Position numbers and translations under genes: made by a program. Positions 34,852-44,278 of a stretch of DNA of 64,000 nucleotides are shown piece by piece. The number at the start of each line of letters is the position of its first letter. Positions within the stretch are counted from its first letter, which is position 1. The DNA is from Deltaproteobacteria bacterium (lineage in GTDB: Bacteria > Desulfobacterota > Syntrophia > Syntrophales > JACQWR01), in assembly GCA_026388415.1 (NCBI GenBank), contig JAPLJV010000012.1, positions 34,150 through 98,149 on the forward strand, in the 5' to 3' direction. The notes beneath the pieces are model-generated. The model saw nothing but the letters and a program-made list of their open reading frames with translations. It was not told the DNA's origin and made no database searches.

Positions 34852-36246
34852 ATGAAAATAATCAGCAACTTGGATCTGTTTTCATATAAACGAATGGTAA
34901 TAAATGAGATGACTGAAGCAGAATTACGAGAACAGATTGCCGCGCTGGTTGCCGAGTTTCACCAGGTGAGAAGTGCAAATCAGACCTATACCCCCGGGAA
35001 AACTCCCGTCAGATATGCAGGACGAGTCTTCGATGAAAAGGAGATCCAGGCGGCGGTTGAGGCATCTCTGGACTTCTGGCTTACCGAGGGTCGCTTCACC
35101 GAGGAATTCCAGGCAGAACTTGCCGCCAGGGTCGGTGTCGAATATGCCATTCTGACCAACTCCGGCTCCTCGGCGAATCTTCTGGCCATCACCGCCCTGA
35201 CCTCGCACCTTTTGGGAGAGCGCCGTCTCAAGCCGGGTGACGAGATCATTACGGTCGCCGCCGGTTTCCCTACGACAGTGAACCCGATTATTCTAAATGG
35301 GCTCATTCCCGTCTTCGTTGATGTGGATATTCCCACCTACAATGCCAGTACCGATCAGATCACTGAGGCAATCAGCCCGAAGACGCGCGCCATCTTCATA
35401 GCTCACACACTGGGCAACCCTTTCAATTTGGCGGAGGTCCTGAAAATCGTCAAAAAGCATGACCTCTTTCTCGTCGAAGACTGCTGTGACGCACTCGGCT
35501 CAACGTATGAAATCCCGGGGAAGGCGCCTGATTCACCGGCTGGCTGGGTCGGTTCCTTTGGCCACATTGCCACCTGCAGCTTTTACCCGGCTCATCATAT
35601 CACTTTGGGTGAGGGCGGCGCCGTCTTGACCTCGGATGCTATACTGGCCCGAGCCGTCCAATCACTCAAGGATTGGGGCAAAGACTGTTACTGTGGCCCC
35701 GGAGAAAACAACGCCTGCGGCCGTCGCTTCTCAGGGAAATATGGCGATCTCCCGTATGGTTACGACCACAAATACGTCTATACCCATATCGGCTACAATC
35801 TTAAGGCGACGGACATTCAGGCTGCCATTGGTGTGGAGCAGTTGAAGAAACTGAATCGTTTCTGCTCCGCCCGGCGCGAGAATTTCAAGCACTGGACGGC
35901 TGGATTCCATAATTACGAAGACCGCTTCATCCTGCCCCAGGCCACGGAAGGAAGCGACCCCGCCTGGTTCGCCTTTCCGGTAACCGTCCACGCAGCAGCA
36001 GGTTTTGCCAGGACAGATTTGACCAATTATCTGAGCAAACATCTTGTCGAAACCAGGAACCTGTTTTCAGGAAATATTCTCCGCCAGCCAGCCTATGTGG
36101 ACATCCCGCATCGCAAGATAGGGAAGTTGCCCAATACAGACCGCATCATGAATGACACCTTCTTTCTGGGGACATACCCCGGCCTCGGCAAAGAACAAAT
36201 CGCTTTCACGATGCATGTCATAGACGAATTCCTAAAAACAAAATAA
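34852..36246 (+). CDS. rfbH: CDP-4-keto-6-deoxy-D-glucose 3-dehydrase (E1), RfbH/DdhC-like
   Basis: PMP-dependent, iron-sulfur dehydrase of CDP-3,6-dideoxyhexose synthesis. It has the DegT/AspC fold, but the PLP-binding lysine is replaced by histidine in SFYPAHHITLGEGG (about 246-247), the hallmark of E1 as opposed to aminotransferases. The cysteines for the [2Fe-2S] cluster are present as CYCGPGENNAC (C-x-C-x7-C, about 278-288) plus the upstream DCCD pair. The reaction also needs a reductase (E3/DdhD), which is not in this window. ATG at 34852 is used; ATG at 34909 (MTEAELREQ) is nearer to where homologues start. Confidence 0.93.
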   Translation: MKIISNLDLFSYKRMVINEMTEAELREQIAALVAEFHQVRSANQTYTPGKTPVRYAGRVFDEKEIQAAVEASLDFWLTEGRFTEEFQAELAARVGVEYAILTNSGSSANLLAITALTSHLLGERRLKPGDEIITVAAGFPTTVNPIILNGLIPVFVDVDIPTYNASTDQITEAISPKTRAIFIAHTLGNPFNLAEVLKIVKKHDLFLVEDCCDALGSTYEIPGKAPDSPAGWVGSFGHIATCSFYPAHHITLGEGGAVLTSDAILARAVQSLKDWGKDCYCGPGENNACGRRFSGKYGDLPYGYDHKYVYTHIGYNLKATDIQAAIGVEQLKKLNRFCSARRENFKHWTAGFHNYEDRFILPQATEGSDPAWFAFPVTVHAAAGFARTDLTNYLSKHLVETRNLFSGNILRQPAYVDIPHRKIGKLPNTDRIMNDTFFLGTYPGLGKEQIAFTMHVIDEFLKTK

Positions 36247-36254
36247 TTGTACGC

Positions 36255-36273
36255 CCCTGAGCTTGTCGAAGGG
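36255..36273. repeat. short inverted repeat between rfbH and rfbG
   Basis: CCCTGAGCTTGTCGAAGGG, an imperfect palindrome with CCCT/AGGG ends, of a type seen as dispersed repeats in many environmental bacterial genomes. It lies in a 48-bp gap and could form a small hairpin. Confidence 0.45.
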
Positions 36274-36294
36274 TGAGGGAGAGATAGTTCAAAA

Positions 36295-37383
36295 ATGTTC
36301 AATAATTTCTTCAAAAACAAATCCGTTCTCGTCACTGGTCATACCGGCTTCAAGGGGTCCTGGCTGTCACTTTGGCTCTCTGAAATGGGTGCCAGGGTTA
36401 CCGGCCTGGCCTTGCCGCCGAATACCGCACCATCCCATTTCGAGCTTATACACCTGCCAGACCTGATCACCCACACGGAAGGCGACATCAGAAATGGTGG
36501 GATAGTCAAAACGGTCTTCGAAAAAGCAAACCCGGAAATCGTCTTTCACCTTGCTGCCCAACCCCTGGTCCGGGATTCCTACGATGATCCCAAAACAACT
36601 TTCGATACCAATATCGGAGGCGCCGTCAATGTTCTGGAAGCCATCCGCAGTTGTCCTTCCGTAAAGGCAGTGGTTGTTGTTACCTCGGACAAGTGTTATG
36701 AAAATAAGGAGTGGGTCTGGGGGTATAGGGAAAATGACCCCATGGGTGGCCATGACCCCTACAGCGCCAGCAAAGGGGCGGCGGAAATCGTCTGTGCATC
36801 GTATTTTCAGTCCTTCTTCGCCAAGCAAGCCCTTGGCCCTCACATCGGCTTTGCCACCGCCCGTGCGGGCAACGTCATCGGCGGCGGCGACTGGGCGAAA
36901 GACCGCATCATCCCGGACTGCATCCGCGCCCTGTCCAATGGCGAACCAATTGGCGTTCGTAATCCGCATGCCACCCGTCCTTGGCAGCATGTCCTTGATC
37001 CCCTCTCCGGTTATCTCCTGCTGGCGCAGCGTCTTCTTGAAGACCCTGAACGTTTTTCCGGATCATGGAATTTTGGACCGATGGAAAATGGCCATATAAG
37101 GGTGAACGATCTGGTAAATAAATTCATCGCGGCTTGGGGAGATGGGAAAACATTTGCGCTCCAATCCGGGACAAACGCTCCGCATGAAGCACATCTGCTG
37201 AGGCTTTGTATTGACAAGGCAATGAATGAGTTGCAGTGGATGCCATTATTGGGCGGTGGTGATGCCATCGATTGGACGGTGGGCTGGTATCAAGCCTGGC
37301 ATACGAGCAATAAGGATTTGCGAAGTTTATCTCTGCGTCAAATCAGAAGCTTCAACGAAATCGCCGCAAAGAAAGGTTCCTGA
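36295..37383 (+). CDS. rfbG: CDP-glucose 4,6-dehydratase
   Basis: NAD-dependent SDR enzyme converting CDP-D-glucose to CDP-4-keto-6-deoxy-D-glucose. The cofactor loop is VTGHTGFKGSWLSLWL (about 13-28); the FKGSWL form is characteristic of this subfamily. The catalytic Tyr and Lys are in DPYSASKGAAE (about 157-161). HLAAQPLVRDSY and RPWQHVLDPLSGYL also match. At 362 aa it is typical. The stop directly abuts rfbF. Confidence 0.94.
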   Translation: MFNNFFKNKSVLVTGHTGFKGSWLSLWLSEMGARVTGLALPPNTAPSHFELIHLPDLITHTEGDIRNGGIVKTVFEKANPEIVFHLAAQPLVRDSYDDPKTTFDTNIGGAVNVLEAIRSCPSVKAVVVVTSDKCYENKEWVWGYRENDPMGGHDPYSASKGAAEIVCASYFQSFFAKQALGPHIGFATARAGNVIGGGDWAKDRIIPDCIRALSNGEPIGVRNPHATRPWQHVLDPLSGYLLLAQRLLEDPERFSGSWNFGPMENGHIRVNDLVNKFIAAWGDGKTFALQSGTNAPHEAHLLRLCIDKAMNELQWMPLLGGGDAIDWTVGWYQAWHTSNKDLRSLSLRQIRSFNEIAAKKGS

Positions 37384-38163
37384 ATGACACAAAATATCCC
37401 CGTCGTAATTCTGTGTGGTGGCATGGGTACGCGTCTCCGAGAAGAGACAGAGTACAAACCCAAGCCAATGGTCGAGATTGGTGGAAAGCCGATTATTTGG
37501 CATATCATGAAGATTTACGCACATTACGGTTTCAATGATTTTATTCTCTGCCTTGGCTATAAAGGAAGCATCTTAAAAGAATATTTTTTCAATTATGACC
37601 TGATGTGTAATGACTGTACTGTTCAATTAGGTCAGGAAAGCAGGATTGCCTTTCAGAATAACCATCCGGAGCAGAACTTTAAGATAACGTTGGTTGATAC
37701 CGGCCTTCATACCATGACGGGAGGCCGAATAAAAAGAATAGAACAATACATAAATACGGACACATTCATGGTTACGTACGGTGATGGTCTCGCAGACATA
37801 AATCTGGAGAAATTAACAACTTTTCATCACTCACACAATAAAATAGCTACACTTACTGCAACGAGGCCACCATCGCGATTCGGTATTCTTGATTTGGGTG
37901 ACAATGGGAAAGTAAACCGCTTTCGTGAAAAAGTAGGAACCGAATGGATCAATGGAGGGTTCTTTGTTTTTGATCGAAAAGTATTTGATTATCTAGAACA
38001 AGATTCTACGCTGGAACAAGCGCCCCTGGAAAAAATGGCGGATGGGGGGCAACTTATGGCGTATCGTCATGAAGGGTTTTGGATCGGAATGGACACCTAT
38101 CGCGAATACGAGATGTTGAATCAGATGTGGGATTTGGAAAAGGCGCCGTGGAAAGTCTGGTAA
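37384..38163 (+). CDS. rfbF: glucose-1-phosphate cytidylyltransferase
   Basis: Makes CDP-glucose from CTP and glucose-1-phosphate, the first step of the 3,6-dideoxyhexose route. The nucleotidyltransferase signature is ILCGGMGTRLREETEYKPKP (about 8-27). The metal aspartate is in VTYGDGLADI (about 131), and RFREKVGTEWINGGFFVF is the family's sugar-binding block. 259 aa is normal. It starts immediately after the rfbG stop, so rfbH-rfbG-rfbF form one unit. This stretch is more AT-rich than rfbG. Confidence 0.94.
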   Translation: MTQNIPVVILCGGMGTRLREETEYKPKPMVEIGGKPIIWHIMKIYAHYGFNDFILCLGYKGSILKEYFFNYDLMCNDCTVQLGQESRIAFQNNHPEQNFKITLVDTGLHTMTGGRIKRIEQYINTDTFMVTYGDGLADINLEKLTTFHHSHNKIATLTATRPPSRFGILDLGDNGKVNRFREKVGTEWINGGFFVFDRKVFDYLEQDSTLEQAPLEKMADGGQLMAYRHEGFWIGMDTYREYEMLNQMWDLEKAPWKVW

Positions 38164-38201
38164 ATTTTCTCTCCTGCGCCAATGAAATCAAGGGATAATT
38201 C

Positions 38202-39920
38202 ATGAAGGTATCCGATTATATTATTCACTATTTGCATGAACAAAAAGTCAGCCATATATTTGAGGTCATTGGCGGGATGACTACCCACCTCACTGATTCG
38301 GCCTGTAAACATGAAAGAATGAACCTGATAAGCTGTCATCACGAACAAGCGGCTGCATTTGCCGCTGACAGCATGGCACGGGTTACGGGCATTCCCGGCA
38401 TAGCTATGGCGACGAGCGGACCGGGGGCAACAAATTTGCTAACCGGGATTGCCGCCTGTTACTTCGATTCTTCACCAGCTATCTTTATTACCGGACAGGT
38501 GAATTTAAACGAACAAAAGCAAGACCGCCCTATCAGACAACTGGGGTTTCAAGAGACGGATATAGTATCAATGGCGCAATCAGTTGTTAAGGCTGCCTGG
38601 CGAATTAGTTCAGCCGAAGAAGTGCCGATGGTATTAAAGCAAGCCTTTTTTACAGCACTTTCAGGAAGACCCGGGCCGGTTATCATTGATATACCAATGG
38701 ATATCCAGCGAGCAGATCTCAATAATGATGATTTTACTAGTCAGCCCCTGTTGCTTGGGAGTGTAGACGAAACATTGGTGGAAGAGCTTCTTTACGATCT
38801 CAGTCAAGCCAGGCAGCCGCTGATATTAGCAGGAGGTGGCGTAAATTCGGCACAGGTACGAGATTTGTTTAGAATATTTGTTGAGGCAGTAAACATACCT
38901 GTGGTGAATTCGCTGCTGGCAGTAGATGTATTGCCCTGTAATCATCCGCTACGGGTAGGAATGATTGGGACGTACGGTAATCGCTGGGCTAATCTTGCCA
39001 TTGGAGAATCCGACCTATTATTGGTGTTGGGCAGCCGTCTTGATATCAGGCAAACAGGTGATGATACCAATGCCTTTAAAGGGCGCCGCAAAATTTATCA
39101 TGTGGATTGCGAAAAAGGCGAGATGAACAACAGAGTAACGGGCTGCAAAGAAATATTGGCCCATTTACGACCTTTTTTGATATCGGCAATGAAAAAAATG
39201 CCCAAACAACAATCAAAGGATTACTCACGGTGGGTATTAAAAATAAATCAGTTGAAAAAAAAATGGGCAGATACGGCTGAGTTAAACAATTGTAAAGGCA
39301 TTAATCCAAACAAGTTTATGCATCAACTATCTGATAAATCTAATTTATCTTCCGCATTTATTGTTGATGTCGGTCAAAATCAGATGTGGGCAGCACAATC
39401 ATTGGACTTAAATGCTGACCAACGCTTTTTAACCTCTGGAGGGATGGCTCCCATTGGTTACGCGTTACCGGCAGCAATTGGAGCATGTATTGCCTATGAC
39501 AAAAGGCCGGTCATTATGATATCAGGCGATGGTGGTTTTCAGCTCAATATTCAGGAGCTGCAAACTATCGCCAGCAACAATTTACCCGTTAAAATGGTTA
39601 TATTGGATAACAAGTGTTACGGCATGGTCCGTCAATTTCAAGAAAGTTATTTTGAATGCCGGTATCAATCCACGTTCTGGGGATATGCGGCACCTGACTT
39701 TACCAAAATTGCCAAGGCCTATGGGATTCAATCACTCACTGTACAGAATGACGCAGAAATCGAATTTGCCTTGAAAAAAATGTGGGGTGATCCCCGAGCA
39801 CCTTTCCTCATTAATGTGTTATTGGACATGAATACAAATGTTTATCCAAAAATCGCCTTTGGTTTTCCAATGACTGAAATGGAACCTTTTGCAAAACCGG
39901 TAAGCTTTGAAAAAAAATAA
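38202..39920 (+). CDS. thiamine-diphosphate enzyme, acetolactate synthase-like (possible YerE-type branching enzyme)
   Basis: A 572-aa ThDP-dependent carboligase. The catalytic glutamate is Glu48 in ISCHHEQAAAFAAD. The ThDP/Mg motif runs from GDGG (442-445) to LDNKCYGM (about 469-476). Acetolactate synthase makes branched-chain amino acids, but this copy sits inside a CDP-dideoxysugar cluster right after rfbF, without an ilvN small subunit. YerE of Yersinia, a homologue of acetolactate synthase, adds a two-carbon acetyl group from pyruvate to CDP-3,6-dideoxy-4-ketohexose to form yersiniose. The same job fits here, but this is inference from context. The stop overlaps the next gene by 14 nt. 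Confidence 0.8.
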   Translation: MKVSDYIIHYLHEQKVSHIFEVIGGMTTHLTDSACKHERMNLISCHHEQAAAFAADSMARVTGIPGIAMATSGPGATNLLTGIAACYFDSSPAIFITGQVNLNEQKQDRPIRQLGFQETDIVSMAQSVVKAAWRISSAEEVPMVLKQAFFTALSGRPGPVIIDIPMDIQRADLNNDDFTSQPLLLGSVDETLVEELLYDLSQARQPLILAGGGVNSAQVRDLFRIFVEAVNIPVVNSLLAVDVLPCNHPLRVGMIGTYGNRWANLAIGESDLLLVLGSRLDIRQTGDDTNAFKGRRKIYHVDCEKGEMNNRVTGCKEILAHLRPFLISAMKKMPKQQSKDYSRWVLKINQLKKKWADTAELNNCKGINPNKFMHQLSDKSNLSSAFIVDVGQNQMWAAQSLDLNADQRFLTSGGMAPIGYALPAAIGACIAYDKRPVIMISGDGGFQLNIQELQTIASNNLPVKMVILDNKCYGMVRQFQESYFECRYQSTFWGYAAPDFTKIAKAYGIQSLTVQNDAEIEFALKKMWGDPRAPFLINVLLDMNTNVYPKIAFGFPMTEMEPFAKPVSFEKK

Positions 39921-41937
39921 ATTATCAAACCCCTTAGAGTTAGATTTAGATCATATTCTTCACCATACGAAAGAATTATGGGAGGAATTGCGGGGAAAGC
40001 AAATTTTCATTACTGGCGGCACAGGCTTTATTGGCTGTTGGCTTTTGGAGAGTTTTGCCTGGGCGAATGCTCATCTTGATCTTAATGCCTCCGCTCTGGT
40101 TCTTACCAGGGATTTCAATGCGTTCCAAAAGAAAGCGCCGCACCTTGCAACAAACCAGGCCATCACTTTTCGTATTGGCAATGTAAGGAATTTCACGTTC
40201 CCCGAAGGCGAATTTTCTCACGTCATTCATGCCGCCACATCAGCCAGTGCTCAACTCAGTAATGAAGACCCGCTGCTGATGTTTGATACCATTATCGAGG
40301 GAACAAGGCGTACCCTTGATTTTGCTGTACACTGCAATGCCCAAAAGTTACTCCTGACCAGTTCCGGGGCCGTTTATGGTAAACAACCATCGGATATGAC
40401 CCATGTTTCAGAAGATTATTGCGGCGCACCCGATCCTACCAATCCAAATTCTGCCTATGGTGAGGGTAAGCGGGCAGCAGAACTCCTCTGTTCGCTCTAT
40501 TCAAAAAAGTACGGCATCGAAACGAAGATTGCCCGCTGTTTTGCCTTTGTCGGCGCTTATCTGCCTTTGGATATCCATTACGCCATCGGAAACTTCATCC
40601 GGGATGGATTAAATGGCGGCCCCATCCAGGTCAACGGCGATGGGACGCCTTATCGCTCCTATCTTTATGCCGCTGATTTAGCCATTTGGCTTTGGACTAT
40701 TTTATTTACTGGTAAGACATGCCGGGCGTATAATGTTGGATCGGAAGAAGATATGACCATCGCAGAGGTAGCAAATACGGTGGCACAGTGCTTTGAGAAA
40801 CCGGTAGCGGTAAAAATTGACAAGATACCCGACTCACATAAACCAGCAGAACGATATGTGCCATTGACAAAACGGGTACAGGACGAGTGTGGTATCCACC
40901 TAGTCACGGATATTCGAGAGGGTATCAGAAGAACATTAATAAATCCAATGGACTTAAAAAGGGGAAGTACCTTAATGAATCGCAACATTCTCAAAGCTAT
41001 GCCAGAGGAAACACTACGTTGTTTTTTTAATAACCGCTCCGTTCTCATAACTGGTTCGAATGGATTTGTAGCCAGTTATCTGGTCCCCCGTTTAATGAAG
41101 TTCGGTGCATTTGTGCATGGGATAGATGTTAAAGAATCTCAAAAATTGACAGATTGTGATTACCGATGTGCCAACCTGATGAACTTTGACTCGATTGCTA
41201 GTTATATTAATGAGTGTAGACCCTCTATCGTTTTTCATCTAGCGTCTCAATCATCGGTAGGGCTTTCTTGGAAAGAAGAATACGAAACTATTGATACCAA
41301 TGTAAAATCTACCTATAATCTTTTTAAAGTACTGGAGCTGCTTTCCACACCCATAAGGCTTCTCTTAATATCCAGCGGCGAAGTGTATGGCGATATCGGA
41401 GGCAGAAAAGCTGTTGAAAGCGATAAGCTCAGCCCAATGAATCCATATGCCGTATCCAAAGCAATGATGGAGATGGTTGCCCATAGATTTCGCACTACAA
41501 ACATACAATACGTAATAGCCCGCCCCTTTAATCATACCGGGCCGGGGCGGCCTGCTACTTTTTTTGACGCCGATATGGCTAAGCAATTTGCGGTAGCAAG
41601 AAATGAACGCCGGAACGTAGTTGATCTTAAGGTTGGGAATATTGAAAACATTCGCGACTTTTCTGACGTCAGGGATATAGTGGAAGAATACATTTTGCTT
41701 GCCTGCCAAGGAGAATCAGGAGAGGTTTATAATGTTTGTAGCGGCATAGAAACCAGACTTAAAGATATTATTCTTATTCTGGAGAAGATATCGGGAATTA
41801 AAGCGTGCATTACGATAGATGAGAATAGATTTAGAAAGAATGACTTGGCGTATTTAGTTGGATCAACGAATCTCGAATTTGAAGGAAGGCCTTTAGAACA
41901 GACTATGCGTGATCTATTTATGAGCTTTTTGACATGA
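39907..41937 (+). CDS. tandem two-domain SDR: NAD-dependent sugar epimerase/dehydratase fusion
   Basis: A 676-aa protein with two complete extended-SDR domains. Domain 1 (about 25-345) has FITGGTGFIGCW (34-45) and the active-site pair in SAYGEGKRAAE (about 182-186). Domain 2 (about 370-676) has LITGSNGFVA (380-389) and NPYAVSKAMME (Tyr514, Lys518), and resembles GDP-4-keto-6-deoxymannose reductases (RPFNHTGPG). The linker holds an in-frame ATG at 40975 (Met357) with GGGG 10 nt upstream, so the second half might also be made separately. Likely roles are 4-keto reduction or epimerisation of the dideoxy or branched sugar. One of the two could supply the YerF-like reduction. An assembly-made fusion is unlikely, since both frames join smoothly. 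Confidence 0.85.
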   Translation: MKKNKLSNPLELDLDHILHHTKELWEELRGKQIFITGGTGFIGCWLLESFAWANAHLDLNASALVLTRDFNAFQKKAPHLATNQAITFRIGNVRNFTFPEGEFSHVIHAATSASAQLSNEDPLLMFDTIIEGTRRTLDFAVHCNAQKLLLTSSGAVYGKQPSDMTHVSEDYCGAPDPTNPNSAYGEGKRAAELLCSLYSKKYGIETKIARCFAFVGAYLPLDIHYAIGNFIRDGLNGGPIQVNGDGTPYRSYLYAADLAIWLWTILFTGKTCRAYNVGSEEDMTIAEVANTVAQCFEKPVAVKIDKIPDSHKPAERYVPLTKRVQDECGIHLVTDIREGIRRTLINPMDLKRGSTLMNRNILKAMPEETLRCFFNNRSVLITGSNGFVASYLVPRLMKFGAFVHGIDVKESQKLTDCDYRCANLMNFDSIASYINECRPSIVFHLASQSSVGLSWKEEYETIDTNVKSTYNLFKVLELLSTPIRLLLISSGEVYGDIGGRKAVESDKLSPMNPYAVSKAMMEMVAHRFRTTNIQYVIARPFNHTGPGRPATFFDADMAKQFAVARNERRNVVDLKVGNIENIRDFSDVRDIVEEYILLACQGESGEVYNVCSGIETRLKDIILILEKISGIKACITIDENRFRKNDLAYLVGSTNLEFEGRPLEQTMRDLFMSFLT

Positions 41938-43310
41938 AAGAGGTAACTCTTCTGCTAATGGGTGGCAATACCAGGGAGAAAAAAGCCTTTATGAAAAATC
42001 GTTGGTTCATACTTGCCCATTGCTTTAATATGGATGGAAGAGCCGCAAGCCATACAATCACGGACAAGATACCCTATTTTATCGAGAAAGGCATTGATCT
42101 CGTCGTCCTCAGCGCCCCCACGGGAACCAAGGACAGGCGTTTTCCCCATTATCAGATCATTTCACCGGCCCCTTCGGGAATCTGGTTTGAGATGAGGTAC
42201 ATCATCAAGAATAAGTTCAAAAATCAAACGGTTCAAAGAATATTAAAAGCCATTTTTACAGCCCTCTGCCTTCCCTTCTACGTTGCTGAAAAGGTATTTT
42301 TTCAATTTGACAGTCAGTGGTCGTGGTTTCTCAGTGCGTCCATGAAGGGCAGCCTGATTATTAAGAAGCACCGCCCCAACCTGCTGTATTCAAGTGCTGG
42401 CCCGCCAAGCACCCATTTGACCGCCTATATCCTGAATAAAATCTACGGCATTCCCTGGATGGCGGAACTGTATGATCCCTTGATAATCGATGATCCGGAA
42501 CAAAGATGGCATAAATACTACTTTAATCGCTTAGTTGAGCGGGTTGTCTGCCATAACGCCTCCATCGTTGTGTACTTTACAAACCGGGCTCTGGAAAACG
42601 CCAATAAACGTCATCCTATCCGCAACCGGGGCATCGTCGTGCGACCCGGCGCCAATCCACCAGACTTTCACGGCGTACCGTACCACAAGACCGATAAAAT
42701 CCATTTCGGTCATTTTGGATCACTGGATAAAACCCGAAATTTAGCCGTCTTGATTCAGGCTCTGTATGAATTAATCAAGCAATACCCCGAGCTGAGAAAC
42801 CTTATAACCTTAGATGTCTTCGGCTGTGAATTGGATGTCGAATCCCGCCGGGCGCTTCGTGAATATCCATTGTCAGACGCCTTGGTAGAGCATGGCCGAC
42901 TGGAATATGATCCGGCAACAGGTAAGACGGGTAGACAACGAGTTATGGAAGCTATGAAACAGACCGATGTACTCGTTGTAATCCATGGTGGGGAAGGAAG
43001 CGTCTGCCAGGAATATATCCCCTCGAAGCTCTATGAGTATTTGCTAACCGCACGTCCCATACTGGGGCTTGTGGAAGTTGGCACCGAGTTGGAAGATTTT
43101 TTACTTGCCAATGGCCACGTATCCGTCGCCAAGGATGACGTATCAACGGTGGAAGGGGCCGTTAAAACCTTTATTGATACCTGGAACAGCGGCGGCCTGG
43201 AGGACAATCAGACAAAATCTCCCTTTACGGTTGAAGCAACGGCCAATGCCCTGATGGAGGCCGTGTCTGATATTTCTCCGGCTACAGGAAGCCATGCCCA
43301 TGAATCATAG
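41934..43310 (+). CDS. family 4-like glycosyltransferase
   Basis: A 458-aa GT-B glycosyltransferase. The N-terminal domain begins FILAHCFNMDGRAASHTI. The C-terminal nucleotide-sugar domain has HFGHFGSLDKTRNLAVLI and YIPSKLYEYLLTARPILGLV, where Glu of SKLYEY corresponds to the conserved EX7E region. A possible interfacial helix lies near 90-120. The ATG overlaps the preceding stop (ATGA). Donor unknown. Confidence 0.82.
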   Translation: MKEVTLLLMGGNTREKKAFMKNRWFILAHCFNMDGRAASHTITDKIPYFIEKGIDLVVLSAPTGTKDRRFPHYQIISPAPSGIWFEMRYIIKNKFKNQTVQRILKAIFTALCLPFYVAEKVFFQFDSQWSWFLSASMKGSLIIKKHRPNLLYSSAGPPSTHLTAYILNKIYGIPWMAELYDPLIIDDPEQRWHKYYFNRLVERVVCHNASIVVYFTNRALENANKRHPIRNRGIVVRPGANPPDFHGVPYHKTDKIHFGHFGSLDKTRNLAVLIQALYELIKQYPELRNLITLDVFGCELDVESRRALREYPLSDALVEHGRLEYDPATGKTGRQRVMEAMKQTDVLVVIHGGEGSVCQEYIPSKLYEYLLTARPILGLVEVGTELEDFLLANGHVSVAKDDVSTVEGAVKTFIDTWNSGGLEDNQTKSPFTVEATANALMEAVSDISPATGSHAHES

Positions 43311-43352
43311 GGCCGGCTCATTTATTCCCAACGGCAGCGGTGAGATAGAGAC

Positions 43353-44273
43353 GTGATTAAGAACAAGACTCGTAACATCGTGCTGTTTTGTAAATCATAT
43401 TCCAAGGATATGCTGCGTGCGCGGCGCATGGCGGAAAGCATCGAGCGCTTCAATGCTGACAACATCCCTCTCTACGTCTGTGTCCCATCAACCGACCTGA
43501 ACAACTTTCAACAATGCTTCGGAGATATTCCCGCTTATTTTCTTACGGACGAGCAGATATTGAGCAAGACCTGCAACATTTACGGCCCGTTGCCGAAAGA
43601 TTTCTCCACCGACTTGTTTCAGCAGTTGATTAAGCTCGAATTCTGGCGGATGGGTTTGTGCGAAAACTATCTCTGGATTGATTCTGATTCATACTTTATC
43701 AAAACCTTCCACAGAGAAAATTTTTTTCATGATGAGAGCACCCCTTATACGGTGCAACATCTGGCGCAAGACTTATTGGGCTTTGCCGCAAGAACAAAAA
43801 ATAAAAAAATAACCCGTGATTTCGAGAATATGGCTATAAAATTCCAGAAACTGTTTCACCGGTCCGGCCCGCTTTATGATTTCGGCTGCTCGCCGCTCCT
43901 CTGGTCTTGCAAGGTATTACAAAGCTTAGAGGAAGATTATTTGAAGCCGAGCCAAACAACCATTTTTGCTTTACTGCAGGAATACCCCTGCGAAATGCAA
44001 CTCTATGGAGAATATCTGCTTTTCAGTAAAAAAATACCCATCGTCCCGATAGATCCTCTTTTCAAGGTTTATCATTATGCCAAACAGTTCTTTGAAGCCC
44101 AGATGCAGGGTGAATCAGAGTTTTCGTTAGCCAAGCAATATCTGGGTGTTGTAATGCAATCGTACTGGGCAAAACTCCCGGAACAGAAAAAACCGCCGCT
44201 CGTAAGGTTAAAAAGATTCTTCGGCAAAATGGGCGAACAAATCGAAAGAGGGATCAGGGATATAAAGGTGTAA
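43353..44273 (+). CDS. putative glycosyltransferase-like protein, DUF6492-like
   Basis: A 306-aa protein starting at GTG. NIVLFCKSYSKDMLRARRMAESI and YLWIDSDSYFIKTF (about 105-118, a DxD) give it the look of a GT-A nucleotide-sugar transferase of the DUF6492 type. Near the C-terminus AKLPEQKKPPLVRLKRFF is basic and may contact membrane. No start with a clean ribosome-binding site is seen; GTG at 43353 is the longest choice. Activity is not established. Confidence 0.65.
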   Translation: MIKNKTRNIVLFCKSYSKDMLRARRMAESIERFNADNIPLYVCVPSTDLNNFQQCFGDIPAYFLTDEQILSKTCNIYGPLPKDFSTDLFQQLIKLEFWRMGLCENYLWIDSDSYFIKTFHRENFFHDESTPYTVQHLAQDLLGFAARTKNKKITRDFENMAIKFQKLFHRSGPLYDFGCSPLLWSCKVLQSLEEDYLKPSQTTIFALLQEYPCEMQLYGEYLLFSKKIPIVPIDPLFKVYHYAKQFFEAQMQGESEFSLAKQYLGVVMQSYWAKLPEQKKPPLVRLKRFFGKMGEQIERGIRDIKV

Positions 44274-44278
44274 GTACC

